NCBI RefSeq assembly: GCF_007786445.1
Contig: NZ_VNJI01000013.1
Location: forward strand, 62,001 to 126,000
Source: Paenibacillus cremeus
GTDB lineage: Bacteria; Bacillota; Bacilli; Paenibacillales; NBRC-103111
Direction of reading: 5' to 3'
Length of the DNA stretch: 64,000 nt
Shown here: positions 27,029 to 37,372 of the stretch, piece after piece
Numbering within the stretch: the first letter of the stretch is position 1
Layout: every line of letters begins with the position of its first letter
The notes under the pieces: generated by a model
What the model was told of the DNA's origin: nothing
The model's input: the letters and a program-made list of their open reading frames with translations, nothing else
The model's database searches: none
Made by a program: the position numbers and the translations under genes

Positions 27029-28447
27029 TTAAAGGTTATGCACGGACTGCTTAAACATTCTTCCCCTTTCCTCGTAGGAAGGAAACATGTCCCAGCTGGC
27101 GCACGCGGGAGAAAGCAGCACAACATCGCCCGGCTTCGCCATCTCGAAGGCCGCCCGAACCGCAGCGGTCACCGTGTCCTGCACATTAGTAGCAGTATCG
27201 ACCGTTTTCACTTGACTCAGACCTGCCAAGCGAGCCACATGCTCGATCTTTTCTTTCGTTTCGCCCAGTGTGACCAAGCCGTGAACCTGACGCTGGAATA
27301 CCGGCAGCAGCTCCATATAATCCGAGCCCCGGTCTAGGCCCCCTGCGATCAGGATAATATTTTGCTTCATCGCCTCGATCGTTTTGATCGTAGCCGTAGG
27401 ATTGGTCGCCTTGGAGTTATTGTAGAACGCGACATCGTCTTTGCTTCCGACATACTCCAGACGGTGCTCCACGCCGCGGAATGATTTCAGGACTTCGGCA
27501 ATCGTCTCGATCGGTACGCCGACGGTAATAGCCAAAGCGCTGGCCGCTAACGCATTCTCGATGTTGAAGCTGCCTGGGATGCCCAGCTCATCGGACTTCA
27601 CAACGGTATGCACCTCGCCCTGCCGATCACGGTATACCAGCGTCCGTTCGACTCCGTCATCCTTCGCGCCCAGCGGAGGCTGTACGAACAAGCCGTACTC
27701 CAGCTCCGTTGTTGTGGAAAAAGGAAGCACTTGGGAACGAACCTCACTCATCACTCTGCGGCATACGGGATTATCCCAATTCAGCACGGCGGTATCCTCC
27801 TCCGTCTGATTGGCGAACAGCTTAAGCTTCGAATTGACATAGTCTTCCATCGTCTGATGGTAGTCCAGGTGCGTCTCATATACATTGGTTAAACAAGCAA
27901 TCTGCGGACGGAACGCATTCGTTCCTTTCAGCTGAAAGCTGCTCAGCTCCACTACCAAGTGATTGTCCGCTTCCGCTTCCAGTGCCGCTTCTGTCAGCGC
28001 CCGGCCAATGTTTCCTGCCACGATCGGCTTCAGTCCGGCGGCTTCCAGCATCAGTCCGGTCCACGTCGTTGTGGTTGTTTTCCCGTTAGAGCCAGTAATG
28101 CAAATGAGCGGCGCCTTGCAAATGTGGTAAGCAACCTCCACTTCAGTGATCACTTCGATTCCGAGCTGCTCTGCCTTTTGAATCGGATCAATCGTGTAAG
28201 GAATACCCGGATTTTTCACGACCAGCGCTACGCCCTCATGAACGAGCCCGGACGGATGACTGCCGCAAACAACAGAAATACCCAGGGCCGAAAGTTCATC
28301 AGCCTCAGGGCATAGATGGCGTTCCTTTTTATCATTGACGGTCACTAACGCACCGGCCTCGTGAAACAGCTTTGCCACAGCGACGCCGCTTCGGGCGAGG
28401 CCTAGGATGACGACCTGCCGGCCCCGATAATTGTCTAGATGCTCCAT
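27029..28447 (-). CDS. murD: UDP-N-acetylmuramoyl-L-alanine--D-glutamate ligase
   Basis: MurD adds D-glutamate to UDP-MurNAc-L-Ala with ATP. From the ATG at 28445-28447 (MEHLDNYRGRQVVILGL) it has 472 residues; the longer frame from 28528 overlaps mraY and is not needed. The ATP loop [13 protein letters not shown] and the C-terminal motif NNSKATNPTATI are clear. mraY ends two bases before it. Confidence 0.97.
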   Translation of the reverse strand: MEHLDNYRGRQVVILGLARSGVAVAKLFHEAGALVTVNDKKERHLCPEADELSALGISVVCGSHPSGLVHEGVALVVKNPGIPYTIDPIQKAEQLGIEVITEVEVAYHICKAPLICITGSNGKTTTTTWTGLMLEAAGLKPIVAGNIGRALTEAALEAEADNHLVVELSSFQLKGTNAFRPQIACLTNVYETHLDYHQTMEDYVNSKLKLFANQTEEDTAVLNWDNPVCRRVMSEVRSQVLPFSTTTELEYGLFVQPPLGAKDDGVERTLVYRDRQGEVHTVVKSDELGIPGSFNIENALAASALAITVGVPIETIAEVLKSFRGVEHRLEYVGSKDDVAFYNNSKATNPTATIKTIEAMKQNIILIAGGLDRGSDYMELLPVFQRQVHGLVTLGETKEKIEHVARLAGLSQVKTVDTATNVQDTVTAAVRAAFEMAKPGDVVLLSPACASWDMFPSYEERGRMFKQSVHNL

Positions 28448-28449
28448 GC

Positions 28450-29412
28450 CTATAACACCTCGCCCAGATATAGTCCAATGCCCGCCAAAATCAACGCCGC
28501 CGCCCAGAACGAAATGACCACGCGCCATTCCGACCAGCCTACCAGCTCAAAGTGATGGTGAATCGGGCTCATTTTGAATACGCGTTTTCCGCGGGTTTTA
28601 AACGATACTACTTGAATGATAACCGAGAGCACTTCTACGACGAACACACCGCCGATCAGCGCAAGCAAAATCTCCGCCTTGGTCAAAATGGCGACCACCG
28701 CCAGACCTCCGCCGATGCCCAGCGAACCGGAGTCTCCCATGAACACTTTGGCCGGATGCGCGTTAAAGACCAAAAATCCGAGCACAGCGCCTACCATAGC
28801 CGCCGAGAATATCGCCACATTCGGCTGCGAGTTATTCAGCGCGATAACCGCATATGCACCAAAAGCAATGGCGCTCGTACCTGCAAGCAGCCCGTCAAGT
28901 CCATCGGTGAAGTTGACGGCATTGGAGGTGCCGAGCATCAGGAAGCAGACGAATGGGAAATACAGCCAGCTGAGGTTGAAAGAGATATCGACATACGGGA
29001 TTCGAATATCCGTGCTGTGCCCTAACATTGAGAGCATCACGCACACGATAACCGAAACGGTAAGTTGGCCGATCAGCTTCTGCTTCGCGGTAAGACCGAG
29101 AGAGCGTTTGAATAAGATTTTGATATAATCATCCAAAAATCCGACCAGGCCATACCCTAGCGTTGCAACCAGCAGCGTCACCGTCTCCAGGTTCTTCTCT
29201 CCAAAACGAAGCACAGCCAGCGTTAGCGCCAGCAATATAATGATCCCGCCCATAGTTGGCGTGCCAGCCTTCTTCAGATGCCCTTGCGGACCGTCGGTCC
29301 GGATCTGTTGTCCGAACTTCAGCCTGCGCAGCAATGGTATGAATAACGGCCCCATAATGACCGCAAGTAAAAAGGCCACTCCGAGCGTGATCATGACGAT
29401 ATTAAAATCCAC
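28450..29412 (-). CDS. mraY: Phospho-N-acetylmuramoyl-pentapeptide transferase
   Basis: MraY transfers phospho-MurNAc-pentapeptide to undecaprenyl phosphate, making lipid I. The 320-residue protein has about ten membrane segments and the motifs [22 protein letters not shown] with its catalytic aspartates, and [11 protein letters not shown], plus MSPIHHHFE. The start is GTG, eight bases after AGGGGGA, overlapping the end of murF by eleven bases. Confidence 0.97.
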   Translation of the reverse strand: MDFNIVMITLGVAFLLAVIMGPLFIPLLRRLKFGQQIRTDGPQGHLKKAGTPTMGGIIILLALTLAVLRFGEKNLETVTLLVATLGYGLVGFLDDYIKILFKRSLGLTAKQKLIGQLTVSVIVCVMLSMLGHSTDIRIPYVDISFNLSWLYFPFVCFLMLGTSNAVNFTDGLDGLLAGTSAIAFGAYAVIALNNSQPNVAIFSAAMVGAVLGFLVFNAHPAKVFMGDSGSLGIGGGLAVVAILTKAEILLALIGGVFVVEVLSVIIQVVSFKTRGKRVFKMSPIHHHFELVGWSEWRVVISFWAAALILAGIGLYLGEVL

Positions 29413-30817
29413 CGGTAAATCCCCCTAAGAAGGCTGCGACTTGCTCCATTTTCATTCCACGCGAGCCTTTAATTAAGACCAGATCCTGCGCAGCAGCGAC
29501 TTGGGACAGCGCCTCTGCCAGCTCTGCTTTATCTGTGTAGTGCTTCACTCGCTCCCCGTCAAAGTGCTCCTGCACACCTGCCGCTGTATGCTGGGAGAGC
29601 GGGCCAAATAAAAAGACGGCTTGAATCTCCTGCGGATCCAGCCAGGTTCCGACCTCGCGGTGGAACTCCGCCTCCTGATCCCCAAGCTCCAGCATATCGC
29701 CGAGAACCGCGAATTTCTTATGATAGCCCTTCATTTCGTGCAGCAGCTCAATGGCCGCCCGCATCGAAGTCGGACTCGCATTATAGGCATCATTAAGCAA
29801 AGTGATGCCGCTAGGCGTCTGCATGACCTCGATCCGCATGCCCGTCATCACCGCGCTCTCCAGCCCCGCAGCAATCTGCTCATCGCTGAGCCCGAAATGC
29901 CTGCCGACAGCTATGGCCGCCAGCGCATTCACCGCATTGTGTGCTCCTAGGACCGGAATCGTAAAGGCAGCCTCCGGCTCCGAATGGACGGTAAACCGCG
30001 TGCCCTTTGCATCCAGCCTCATATGTTTAAGATAAAGGTCGTTATCCGCTGCGGTGCCAAACCGAATTTTGCTATACGAACCGTTCTGCATCCGTCCGCT
30101 CTCGGCCATCTCGGGCAGCACTTCTTCGATCAACGGCTCATCGCCGTTATAGACCAGCACGCCGCCATTCCGCAGACCGGCCAAAATCTCCGTCTTCGCC
30201 CGGGCGATTTCCTTGCGTGAGCCGAGCTGAAGCAGATGCGCTTCGCCAATATTCGTAATAATAGCCACTTCCGGCTCGGCGAGCCGGGATAGCAAATCAA
30301 TCTCCCATCGGCCGCTCATACCCATTTCGAGCACAGCAACCTCGGTATCCTCCGACAAGGCAAGCAGCGTCAGCGGAAGACCGATATGATTGTTATAATT
30401 GCCCGCCGTCTTATGCACCTGAAATCCGGTCGACAAAACCGCCGCCGTCATGTCTTTGGTCGTTGTTTTCCCATTGCTGCCGGTCACGCCGACAATCCGT
30501 ACTGCAAGCTCCCGGCGATAGGCTTTGGCCAGCCGCTGCAATGCGCCAAGCGTGTCATCCACGATGACAAGCGGCACACCTACCGGAGCATCCGCGTGGT
30601 CGATCTGCCATAAGGCGGCTGTCGCCCCCTTCTCTATGGCATCGCTCACAAAGTCATGCCCGTCGAACGATTCCCCAATGAGCGGCACATAGAGATTGCC
30701 TGCTCCGATCGTCCGTGTATCCTTCGACACGCCGCTAATCATTAGATCCGCGGGCGTTCCTTCCGCTAATCTGCCTCCCGCCATTACGGCGATCTCTGCC
30801 AGCGTCCGTTTGATCAC
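29402..30817 (-). CDS. murF: UDP-N-acetylmuramoyl-tripeptide--D-alanyl-D-alanine ligase
   Basis: MurF adds D-Ala-D-Ala to complete the pentapeptide precursor. The 471-residue protein has the Mur ligase ATP loop [13 protein letters not shown] near 114 and the later [19 protein letters not shown]. The start is GTG (30815-30817), eight bases after AAGGGGA. It is separated from murE by one base, and its last codons overlap mraY. Confidence 0.97.
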   Translation of the reverse strand: MIKRTLAEIAVMAGGRLAEGTPADLMISGVSKDTRTIGAGNLYVPLIGESFDGHDFVSDAIEKGATAALWQIDHADAPVGVPLVIVDDTLGALQRLAKAYRRELAVRIVGVTGSNGKTTTKDMTAAVLSTGFQVHKTAGNYNNHIGLPLTLLALSEDTEVAVLEMGMSGRWEIDLLSRLAEPEVAIITNIGEAHLLQLGSRKEIARAKTEILAGLRNGGVLVYNGDEPLIEEVLPEMAESGRMQNGSYSKIRFGTAADNDLYLKHMRLDAKGTRFTVHSEPEAAFTIPVLGAHNAVNALAAIAVGRHFGLSDEQIAAGLESAVMTGMRIEVMQTPSGITLLNDAYNASPTSMRAAIELLHEMKGYHKKFAVLGDMLELGDQEAEFHREVGTWLDPQEIQAVFLFGPLSQHTAAGVQEHFDGERVKHYTDKAELAEALSQVAAAQDLVLIKGSRGMKMEQVAAFLGGFTGGF

Positions 30818-30818
30818 G

Positions 30819-32306
30819 TCATCGTCCCCTTATCGCTTCCTTAGCCACCAGCCGATCGTCGAAATCGTGCTTCACGCCTCCGATTTCTTGATAGGCTTCA
30901 TGCCCTTTCCCCGCAATCAATACTACATCCTTTGGGGTTGCCAAATCAATGGCTTTTTGAATCGCCTGCCGGCGGTCCACGATCATCTCATACCGTTCGT
31001 TCGTCCAGCCCGCTTCAGTAATGCCAGGCTCGATATCCTGCAAAATGCTCAGCGCATCCTCTGTCCGCGGATTATCGGACGTCACGAGGACATAGTCGCT
31101 GTATTGCGCCGCCAGCCTTCCCATAATCGGGCGCTTGGCGCGGTCGCGGTCTCCGCCGCAGCCGAAGACGCAGTACACTTTTCCTTCCGCGAACTGACGA
31201 ATCGTGGATAACGCATTCTCAAGGCCATCCGGGGTATGGGCATAATCGACTAGCACAAGAAACGGCTGTCCTTCGTCGACGATTTCCATGCGCCCTTCAA
31301 CCGATTGAATCCGGCTTAAGCTCTCGGCAATCCGCCCCAGTTCAATGCCTTCAACCAGAATGGCCGCAATGGCGCCCAGCGCGTTGTACACGTTGAACCG
31401 CCCTACGAGACGAAGCTGCATCGGTACCGCTCCCTTGAAGGTGACGCAATCGAACCGCGTGCCTCCGGCAGTCATTTCAATATTTACCGCGCGCACATCT
31501 GCTGTCGGACTCTCAATGCCATACGTGATCACTTCGGCCGTCGTTTGTTTTGCAAATTGCTCTGACGCCGGGTCATCCGCATTCAACACAGCGAAATGCC
31601 TGCGATCCGGATCCGCTGAAAACTCGTTGCCCATCCTGGAGAACAGAAGTCCCTTAGCCGCCTGGTACTGCTCCATCGTTTTATGATAATCCAAATGATC
31701 TTGGGTCAAATTCGTAAATATTCCGGTCCGGAAGCTGCAGCCCTTCACCCGTCCCCGATCGATCCCTTGCGAGGTGACCTCCATCACACAGTAATCGGTT
31801 TGAACGTTCACCATCTCGCGTAAAATGCGCTGCAGTTCAAGCGCTTCCTGCGTATTCGTCGCTTGGTTCGGTATGAACGTCTCTCCGATCTTCACGTGAA
31901 TATTGCCCATGAGACCGGTCCGAAGGCCTTGATCTCTAAACATTTGCTCCAGCAAATAGGTCGTCGTCGTTTTCCCATTCGTGCCGGTAACGCCGATGAC
32001 CTTCAGCTCCCGGCTTGGATAGCCGTAAAAGTGTGAGGCGATCACCGCCATGGCATATCTGGCGTCTTTCACGATCAAAGCGGGGACCCCGGCCTGCAGA
32101 TCACGCTCCGTTACCAAAGCGACAGCGCCCTTCTCTATGACTTCGGCAGCGAAATCATGGCCGTCAAAATGGAGCCCGGAAAAGCAGAAAAATAAATCTC
32201 CAGGCTTTACTTTGCGGGAATCGAATTGGATTCCGGTACATTCCGTATCGCCATCTCCCGAAAGTCGACTTACGGTCAAGAGCGCCGCCAGTTCCTTTAA
32301 TTGCAT
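30819..32306 (-). CDS. murE: UDP-MurNAc-L-alanyl-D-glutamate--meso-diaminopimelate ligase
   Basis: MurE adds the third amino acid of the stem peptide. The motif TSDNPRTED carries DNPR, typical of enzymes specific for meso-diaminopimelate rather than lysine, which agrees with the dapH/patA pathway in this window. The ATP loop VTGTNGKTTTTYL is intact. The start at 32306 (MQLKELAALL) follows GGAGGGGG and gives 495 residues; the longer frame from 32408 is unlikely. A 168-base gap separates it from spoVD and may hold a weak promoter. Confidence 0.96.
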   Translation of the reverse strand: MQLKELAALLTVSRLSGDGDTECTGIQFDSRKVKPGDLFFCFSGLHFDGHDFAAEVIEKGAVALVTERDLQAGVPALIVKDARYAMAVIASHFYGYPSRELKVIGVTGTNGKTTTTYLLEQMFRDQGLRTGLMGNIHVKIGETFIPNQATNTQEALELQRILREMVNVQTDYCVMEVTSQGIDRGRVKGCSFRTGIFTNLTQDHLDYHKTMEQYQAAKGLLFSRMGNEFSADPDRRHFAVLNADDPASEQFAKQTTAEVITYGIESPTADVRAVNIEMTAGGTRFDCVTFKGAVPMQLRLVGRFNVYNALGAIAAILVEGIELGRIAESLSRIQSVEGRMEIVDEGQPFLVLVDYAHTPDGLENALSTIRQFAEGKVYCVFGCGGDRDRAKRPIMGRLAAQYSDYVLVTSDNPRTEDALSILQDIEPGITEAGWTNERYEMIVDRRQAIQKAIDLATPKDVVLIAGKGHEAYQEIGGVKHDFDDRLVAKEAIRGR

Positions 32307-32474
32307 ACAAGGTCCCCCTCCATTTTGCACGTGGTATCTATTATGGACAAAAAAGTGCGCAATGAAAAGCCTTTTTTGCAAAAAGTCAGTGAACCATCGG
32401 GGTACCATCAGGCTCTAAAGAGCGTCTATGTCAAGGTTGCCAAAAACAGCCTGGGCACCCGACCGAACAACCGA

Positions 32475-34436
32475 TTAATTGCTTTGCGGCTTTGCTCCGT
32501 CGGTCTCCGGAGGCGGCGCAGCGTCAGACAAGTAGATGCGGATGGTCGAGCCTGTCTCTACCCTTGCCCCTGGCTTCGGCACTTGATTAATAACGTTTTT
32601 GCCTGCTCCCGACTTGGCCAGCTGGAAGTTCATGTTTAAATCCTCATAAATATCGGTAATGCTCATCCCGATCAGGTTAGGCACTTCTACAACCTTCGGT
32701 TCACCGTACAAGTACTTCGTCCGCTCCATCTGATCCTTGCGGGGCGGCACCTTCATGTAACGAAGCGTATCCTCCATGATGTTCTTAACGAGCGGCGCAG
32801 CGATCAGCCCCCCGAATTGAATGCCCTGCGGATCGTCGACGGCAGCGTAAATGACCACCTTCGGATCGTCTGCCGGAGCAAAGCCGATGAAAGAAACGAT
32901 GTGCTCGTCAGCGGAATAGCGGCCGTTGATAACCTTCTGCGCGGTCCCCGTCTTGCCTCCGACGCGGTAGCCGTCGATAAATGCGTTGCGACCGGTCCCG
33001 TTGGCGACGACGCTCTCGAGGGTTTCTCGTACTTGCTTGGAGGTCGCCTCCGAGATCACTTGGCGTACCAGCTCCGGCTTGATCGTCTCGACCAGCTCCC
33101 CGGTGTCCGGTTTATACCACGCTCTGCCCACATGCGGCTTGAACAGCTTGCCGCCGTTAATCGCAGCGGAAACCGCTGTAATCTGCTGAATCGGCGTGAC
33201 CGAAACCCCTTGACCGAACGACGTCGTTGCCAGCTCGACCGGACCTACTCGGGACGGCTTGAACATGATTCCGTTCTCTTCCCCGCCGAGATCGATGCCG
33301 GTCTTTTTGCCGAAGCCGAAGTTATAAATATAATTGAATAATGTGTCTTTGCCAAGACGTTGACCCATCACGACAAAGCCCGGGTTGCAAGAGTTCTCTA
33401 CGACACCGAGGAACGTCTCACTTCCATGTCCGCCCCGTTTCCAGCAGCGGAGCCGTGCGCCAGCGACTTCAATCGAGCCGTCATCGTAGAAGCCTTCGTT
33501 GAGGTTAACCTTCTTCTCTTCCAGCGCTGCGGCGAGTGTAATGATTTTGAACGTGGAACCGGGCTCGTAGGTCATCCAGATCGGCAAGTTCCGGTTATAA
33601 TTCTCTACCGGATAATTCCTGTAATTGCCCGGCTCATACCCCGGACGCGAGCCCATTGCCAATATTTCGCCGTTGTTCGGATCCATCGCAATCGCAATGA
33701 CGTGCTTCGGCTGGTACTTCACCATGGCCTGATCCAGCTCTCGCTCCATGATCGATTGGATGTGACTGTCGATCGTCAGCTGCAGATTCATACCATCCAG
33801 CGGAGGCTTGTAGGCATCCGTCGAGCCAGGCATCTTGTCTCCATTGGCCGCAGCCAAATACGAAATATTGCCTTCGATACCACGCAGGTTTTTATCGTAT
33901 TTCAATTCTATGCCCGTCAACCCTTGATTATCAATCCCTGTAAAGCCAAGCACATGGGCAGCCAGCCCGCCGAATGGATAATACCGTTTATTATCTTCCG
34001 TCACTCGTATGCCCGGAAGCTCCAGCTTGCGAATTTCCTCTGCTTTTTCCTGCGTCATCTTGCGGCCCGCCGGTTTAATAAACACGTCTTTTGCCCGCTT
34101 CGTAATCAGCTTATAAACCTCGTCCTGGCTCATCTGCAGAGCAGCAGCTAATTTTGCAGCGGTTCCTTGCGCGTCTTCGATCTGCGCCGGGATCGCAATC
34201 ACCGTCGGTGTACTGATGTTGTAGGCGAGCTGCACGCCATTGCGGTCGAGAACTTCCCCCCGCTTGGCCGTGACCGGAATTTCCCTGCGCCAAGAGTCCT
34301 CTGCTTTGTCCGATATTTCCGGACCGATCCACAACTGCACGTACGCGAGCCGCACTACCAGCGCCAAGAAAAGTAGCGTTCCTACGACCAGTGCGGCGAA
34401 TAATCGTCGGCGTACCGTAACGTTCGATGCCCTCAT
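32475..34436 (-). CDS. spoVD: Sporulation penicillin-binding protein SpoVD
   Basis: A class B PBP, a transpeptidase that in B. subtilis makes spore cortex peptidoglycan with SpoVE. From the ATG at 34434-34436 it has 653 residues and starts MRASNVTVRRRL, very close to the known SpoVD N terminus; GGGAGGG lies ten bases upstream. One membrane segment (about 13-33) is followed by a dimerisation domain and the transpeptidase domain with EPGSTFK (active serine), NSCNPGF and GGKTGTAQK. A single C-terminal PASTA domain (VEVPNLIGMSITDIYEDL) fits SpoVD. It is followed by murE as in B. subtilis. Confidence 0.94.
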   Translation of the reverse strand: MRASNVTVRRRLFAALVVGTLLFLALVVRLAYVQLWIGPEISDKAEDSWRREIPVTAKRGEVLDRNGVQLAYNISTPTVIAIPAQIEDAQGTAAKLAAALQMSQDEVYKLITKRAKDVFIKPAGRKMTQEKAEEIRKLELPGIRVTEDNKRYYPFGGLAAHVLGFTGIDNQGLTGIELKYDKNLRGIEGNISYLAAANGDKMPGSTDAYKPPLDGMNLQLTIDSHIQSIMERELDQAMVKYQPKHVIAIAMDPNNGEILAMGSRPGYEPGNYRNYPVENYNRNLPIWMTYEPGSTFKIITLAAALEEKKVNLNEGFYDDGSIEVAGARLRCWKRGGHGSETFLGVVENSCNPGFVVMGQRLGKDTLFNYIYNFGFGKKTGIDLGGEENGIMFKPSRVGPVELATTSFGQGVSVTPIQQITAVSAAINGGKLFKPHVGRAWYKPDTGELVETIKPELVRQVISEATSKQVRETLESVVANGTGRNAFIDGYRVGGKTGTAQKVINGRYSADEHIVSFIGFAPADDPKVVIYAAVDDPQGIQFGGLIAAPLVKNIMEDTLRYMKVPPRKDQMERTKYLYGEPKVVEVPNLIGMSITDIYEDLNMNFQLAKSGAGKNVINQVPKPGARVETGSTIRIYLSDAAPPPETDGAKPQSN

Positions 34437-34545
34437 GCTCGCTAATCCCTCCCTGAACAGAGAATCGTTCATATCATCCCTATTCGGGACAACCAGGGGT
34501 TAGAACAAGCTCTTTTCCGCTTTCAAAGTCGGTCCTGCAGAGGAG

Positions 34546-36873
34546 CTAGGGCTTTTTCGCCGTCGTACCGTTCTGCGGCTTTACTGACACGCTTTCGGCT
34601 TTCACTTTTTTGTCCGGTTTATCGGTTTTATCCGATTTATCCGATTTATCCTGCTTATCGTTATCCGTTGTATCCTGGATTTGGTTAAGTGGTTTCAGCT
34701 GCAGTGTCAGCACTCGGCTATCGCCGGTACCATCGAGTGTCTGCGAAGTAACATAGCCTTCTCCCGTAGAGCTGCAGTGCAGCTTGATGAAGGAGCACAC
34801 CTCCAGCGCATCGCGCAGCGACTTGCCGCTTAGATCGGGCACCGAGATATCACTGCCGCCTTCCTGCATCAATACATAAATTCGCTGCGAGCTGCCGATT
34901 TCAGTACCAGGGACCGGAGATTGGGCGAGGACTTTCGCGCCTTTGCCAAGAGCTTCCACAGTGACACCGAATTTGTTCATCGTAGATTTCACTTGATCCA
35001 GCGGCATGCCCGTTAAGTCCGGCGTCGTCGTCCGTGTATCCCGCTCCGTTGCTTGAATCTGCTGCTGTTGCTGCACGGTCGATGGCGCGATGCCCATATA
35101 GCGCAGCGTTTGGGATACGATCTCCTTAAACGCGGGAGCTGCCACGTCGCCGCCCAAGTGATAGTCGCCGCCGAGATCCGGTTGATCGGCAATAATCGTC
35201 ACAAGAATCCGAGGGTCTTCAATCGGCGCATACCCGATGAACGAAATAACCCACTTGCCTTCAGCATAGCCTTTTTCCCCCGGATCAACGAGGTTGGCGG
35301 TTCCTGTTTTACCTGCAATGCGGTAGCCTTCGATATAAGCTTTACGGCCGGTACCAATATCCTTGTCCGACACGACACCTTCCAAATAGTCGCTAACTTG
35401 CTTGGCCGTTTTCTCTGAAACGACCTGACGGACAACTTGAGGCTCATTTTTTTGAATGACTTCGCCGGTTTCGGGGTTATAAATTTCTTTGATAATATGA
35501 GGCCACATTAATTTACCGCCGTTGGCGATCGCCCCGTAGGCCGCCGTCTGCTGGATTGCCGTTGCCGTTAAGCCTTGTCCGTAGGTTGCCGTTGCAAACT
35601 CCGCAGGATACTTCATGTTCACGAGCCCGGGTACCTCGCCGGGAATATCGACGTTCGTTTTGGCGCCAAAGCCGAATTTGTCTATGTATTGGCGCAGCTT
35701 GGTTTCGCCCAGCTTCTCGTAGCCCAGCTTCACGAATGCCACGTTACTGGAGCGCTTCAAGCCTTCCAGATAAGTGATTTTCCCCCAACCGGTTACGTTA
35801 TGGTCATGGAGCTTGCGCCCCGGCACTTGAATGGAGCCAGATTGGTACGTTTCCGTCGGGTTAAACAGCCCCTCCTCCACCGTAGCGGCCAACGTAACCA
35901 GCTTAAAGGTTGACCCCGGCTCGTACTGCGATGCGACAGCGTGATTTTGAAAATCGCTCATTTGCTTCGTATCCCAATATCGGTTCGGGTTGAACGAAGG
36001 CGTGTTGGCGATCCCTAAAATTTCCATCGTTTTCGGATCCACTGCGATGGCCGTCAAGCTTTTCGGATGCCACTTCTCATTCACCTTGTCCAGCGCGTTC
36101 TCGATATAAAACTGGATGTTCTTATCGATCGTCAAGCGAACGTTGTCTCCGTTGATCGCTTTCTGGAAGTTGGCCGTTGAATTGGGCAGCTCCACGCCGT
36201 AGCGGTCCGTTTCGGTCTTTAAGAAGCCCGGCGTCCCTTTCAAAAAATTGTCGAGCTGAGCCTCGATCCCCATGATCGGCTTTCCTTCTTTACTGGTGTA
36301 GCCGAGGATATGCGATGCCAGCTTGCCGCCAGGATAAAACCGCTTGCTCTCGGGCAGCAGCAAAATCCCGACACTTTTGTTCTTCCCATCGATACGCTTC
36401 TGCAAATCTTCGACCAGCTTGTTGATCTGGTCAGCTACATCTGCGTCAATTTTCCACCCTTCATTGCCAAGTTCAATTTGCGTATAATAATCGCCGTTGT
36501 CTTTCTTCTTGTTGATCCGCTCCCGGATTTTATCCTCCAGACCTGCTGCCGCGCCACTGTTTTGAGGCGGTGCCAGGATCGCGGCCAGTCCTCTGACCAC
36601 ATCGTTCTCAATGTGCTTATCGTGAATGGTCTTCGGATTCAGTGCCAATGTGAATGCCGGGGCATCCTCCGCCAGCACCTTGTCATTCCGGTCCAAAATC
36701 GCTCCTCGGACCGCTCGCAGCTCATCATCCGCCGCCCAGCGCTCCTTAGCCATCGAGAGCAGTTCCGCTCCTTGGACCACCTGTACCCAATAGAGTCGCG
36801 TAACCAGGAAAACAAAAAGGAGGGTGAATAGCCCTCCGACAAGTAACGACCGTAATTTAACTTTTTTTGTCAT
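34546..36873 (-). CDS. pbpB: Septal penicillin-binding protein 2B
   Basis: PBP2B (FtsI type) is the essential septal transpeptidase. The 775-residue protein has a membrane segment (about 8-28), the pedestal domain, then EPGSTFKLVTLAAT with the active serine, RSSNVAFVKLG (SxN) and GKTGTANL (KTG). Two PASTA domains follow (TPDLTGMPLDQV and SVPDLSGKSLRDA). The extreme C terminus is a charged Asp-Lys-Ser repeat (DKSDKSDKTDKPDKK), encoded by a nine-base DNA repeat near 34617-34668, and is probably unstructured. ftsL precedes it and spoVD follows. Confidence 0.95.
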   Translation of the reverse strand: MTKKVKLRSLLVGGLFTLLFVFLVTRLYWVQVVQGAELLSMAKERWAADDELRAVRGAILDRNDKVLAEDAPAFTLALNPKTIHDKHIENDVVRGLAAILAPPQNSGAAAGLEDKIRERINKKKDNGDYYTQIELGNEGWKIDADVADQINKLVEDLQKRIDGKNKSVGILLLPESKRFYPGGKLASHILGYTSKEGKPIMGIEAQLDNFLKGTPGFLKTETDRYGVELPNSTANFQKAINGDNVRLTIDKNIQFYIENALDKVNEKWHPKSLTAIAVDPKTMEILGIANTPSFNPNRYWDTKQMSDFQNHAVASQYEPGSTFKLVTLAATVEEGLFNPTETYQSGSIQVPGRKLHDHNVTGWGKITYLEGLKRSSNVAFVKLGYEKLGETKLRQYIDKFGFGAKTNVDIPGEVPGLVNMKYPAEFATATYGQGLTATAIQQTAAYGAIANGGKLMWPHIIKEIYNPETGEVIQKNEPQVVRQVVSEKTAKQVSDYLEGVVSDKDIGTGRKAYIEGYRIAGKTGTANLVDPGEKGYAEGKWVISFIGYAPIEDPRILVTIIADQPDLGGDYHLGGDVAAPAFKEIVSQTLRYMGIAPSTVQQQQQIQATERDTRTTTPDLTGMPLDQVKSTMNKFGVTVEALGKGAKVLAQSPVPGTEIGSSQRIYVLMQEGGSDISVPDLSGKSLRDALEVCSFIKLHCSSTGEGYVTSQTLDGTGDSRVLTLQLKPLNQIQDTTDNDKQDKSDKSDKTDKPDKKVKAESVSVKPQNGTTAKKP

Positions 36874-36891
36874 CTCATCTCGCCCCTTACA

Positions 36892-37359
36892 TCAAGGCTG
36901 TTCCTTGGTTTTTTTGGCGCTTGCCGTGCTGCCTGGTGCAATTCCCTGTGATCCGGTGCCAGGTGCATTCGTCTTCGCCGGACCCGCCGCTTTGATCTGC
37001 TTCTCATCGGGAACGGTGTATCCGTACTTCTTAGCCTCTTGTTCGAAGCGCTCCGGACTAGAGAGCGTTTCCACCTTGCGCTTCAGTACACTGTTCTCCG
37101 CTTCCAGCTTCTTCAGCTGCTGCTCGATCTTCATAATGTTCGTGTTCATTTCATAGATTTGCGCGTAGCGCCAGATGATTAAACCTGCCACTACGACGCA
37201 AATCGCCACGGTGAATAAATAGAGCAGCTTCTCCTGCACCGGCAGGCCCACCTTCGCACGTACCGCCGGTTTGCTTGGTTCATTCAAGTTCACCTTCACT
37301 TGATTCTTCGTCGTTGTCCGCTGTTCTACAGCTAAACTTCCGTGCATGTATGCCGGCAA
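36892..37359 (-). CDS. ftsL: Cell division protein FtsL
   Basis: FtsL forms a complex with FtsQ/DivIB and DivIC at the septum. The 155-residue protein has a cytoplasmic N terminus, one membrane segment (about 45-65) and a leucine-zipper coiled coil (IEQQLKKLEAENSVLKRKVETL), then a Pro/Gly/Ala/Ser tail. The start is probably TTG (37357-37359), eight bases after AAGGGGG; an ATG four codons later is the alternative. It lies between rsmH and pbpB, the standard place. Confidence 0.9.
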   Translation of the reverse strand: MPAYMHGSLAVEQRTTTKNQVKVNLNEPSKPAVRAKVGLPVQEKLLYLFTVAICVVVAGLIIWRYAQIYEMNTNIMKIEQQLKKLEAENSVLKRKVETLSSPERFEQEAKKYGYTVPDEKQIKAAGPAKTNAPGTGSQGIAPGSTASAKKTKEQP

Positions 37360-37372
37360 AATGGTTTCCCCC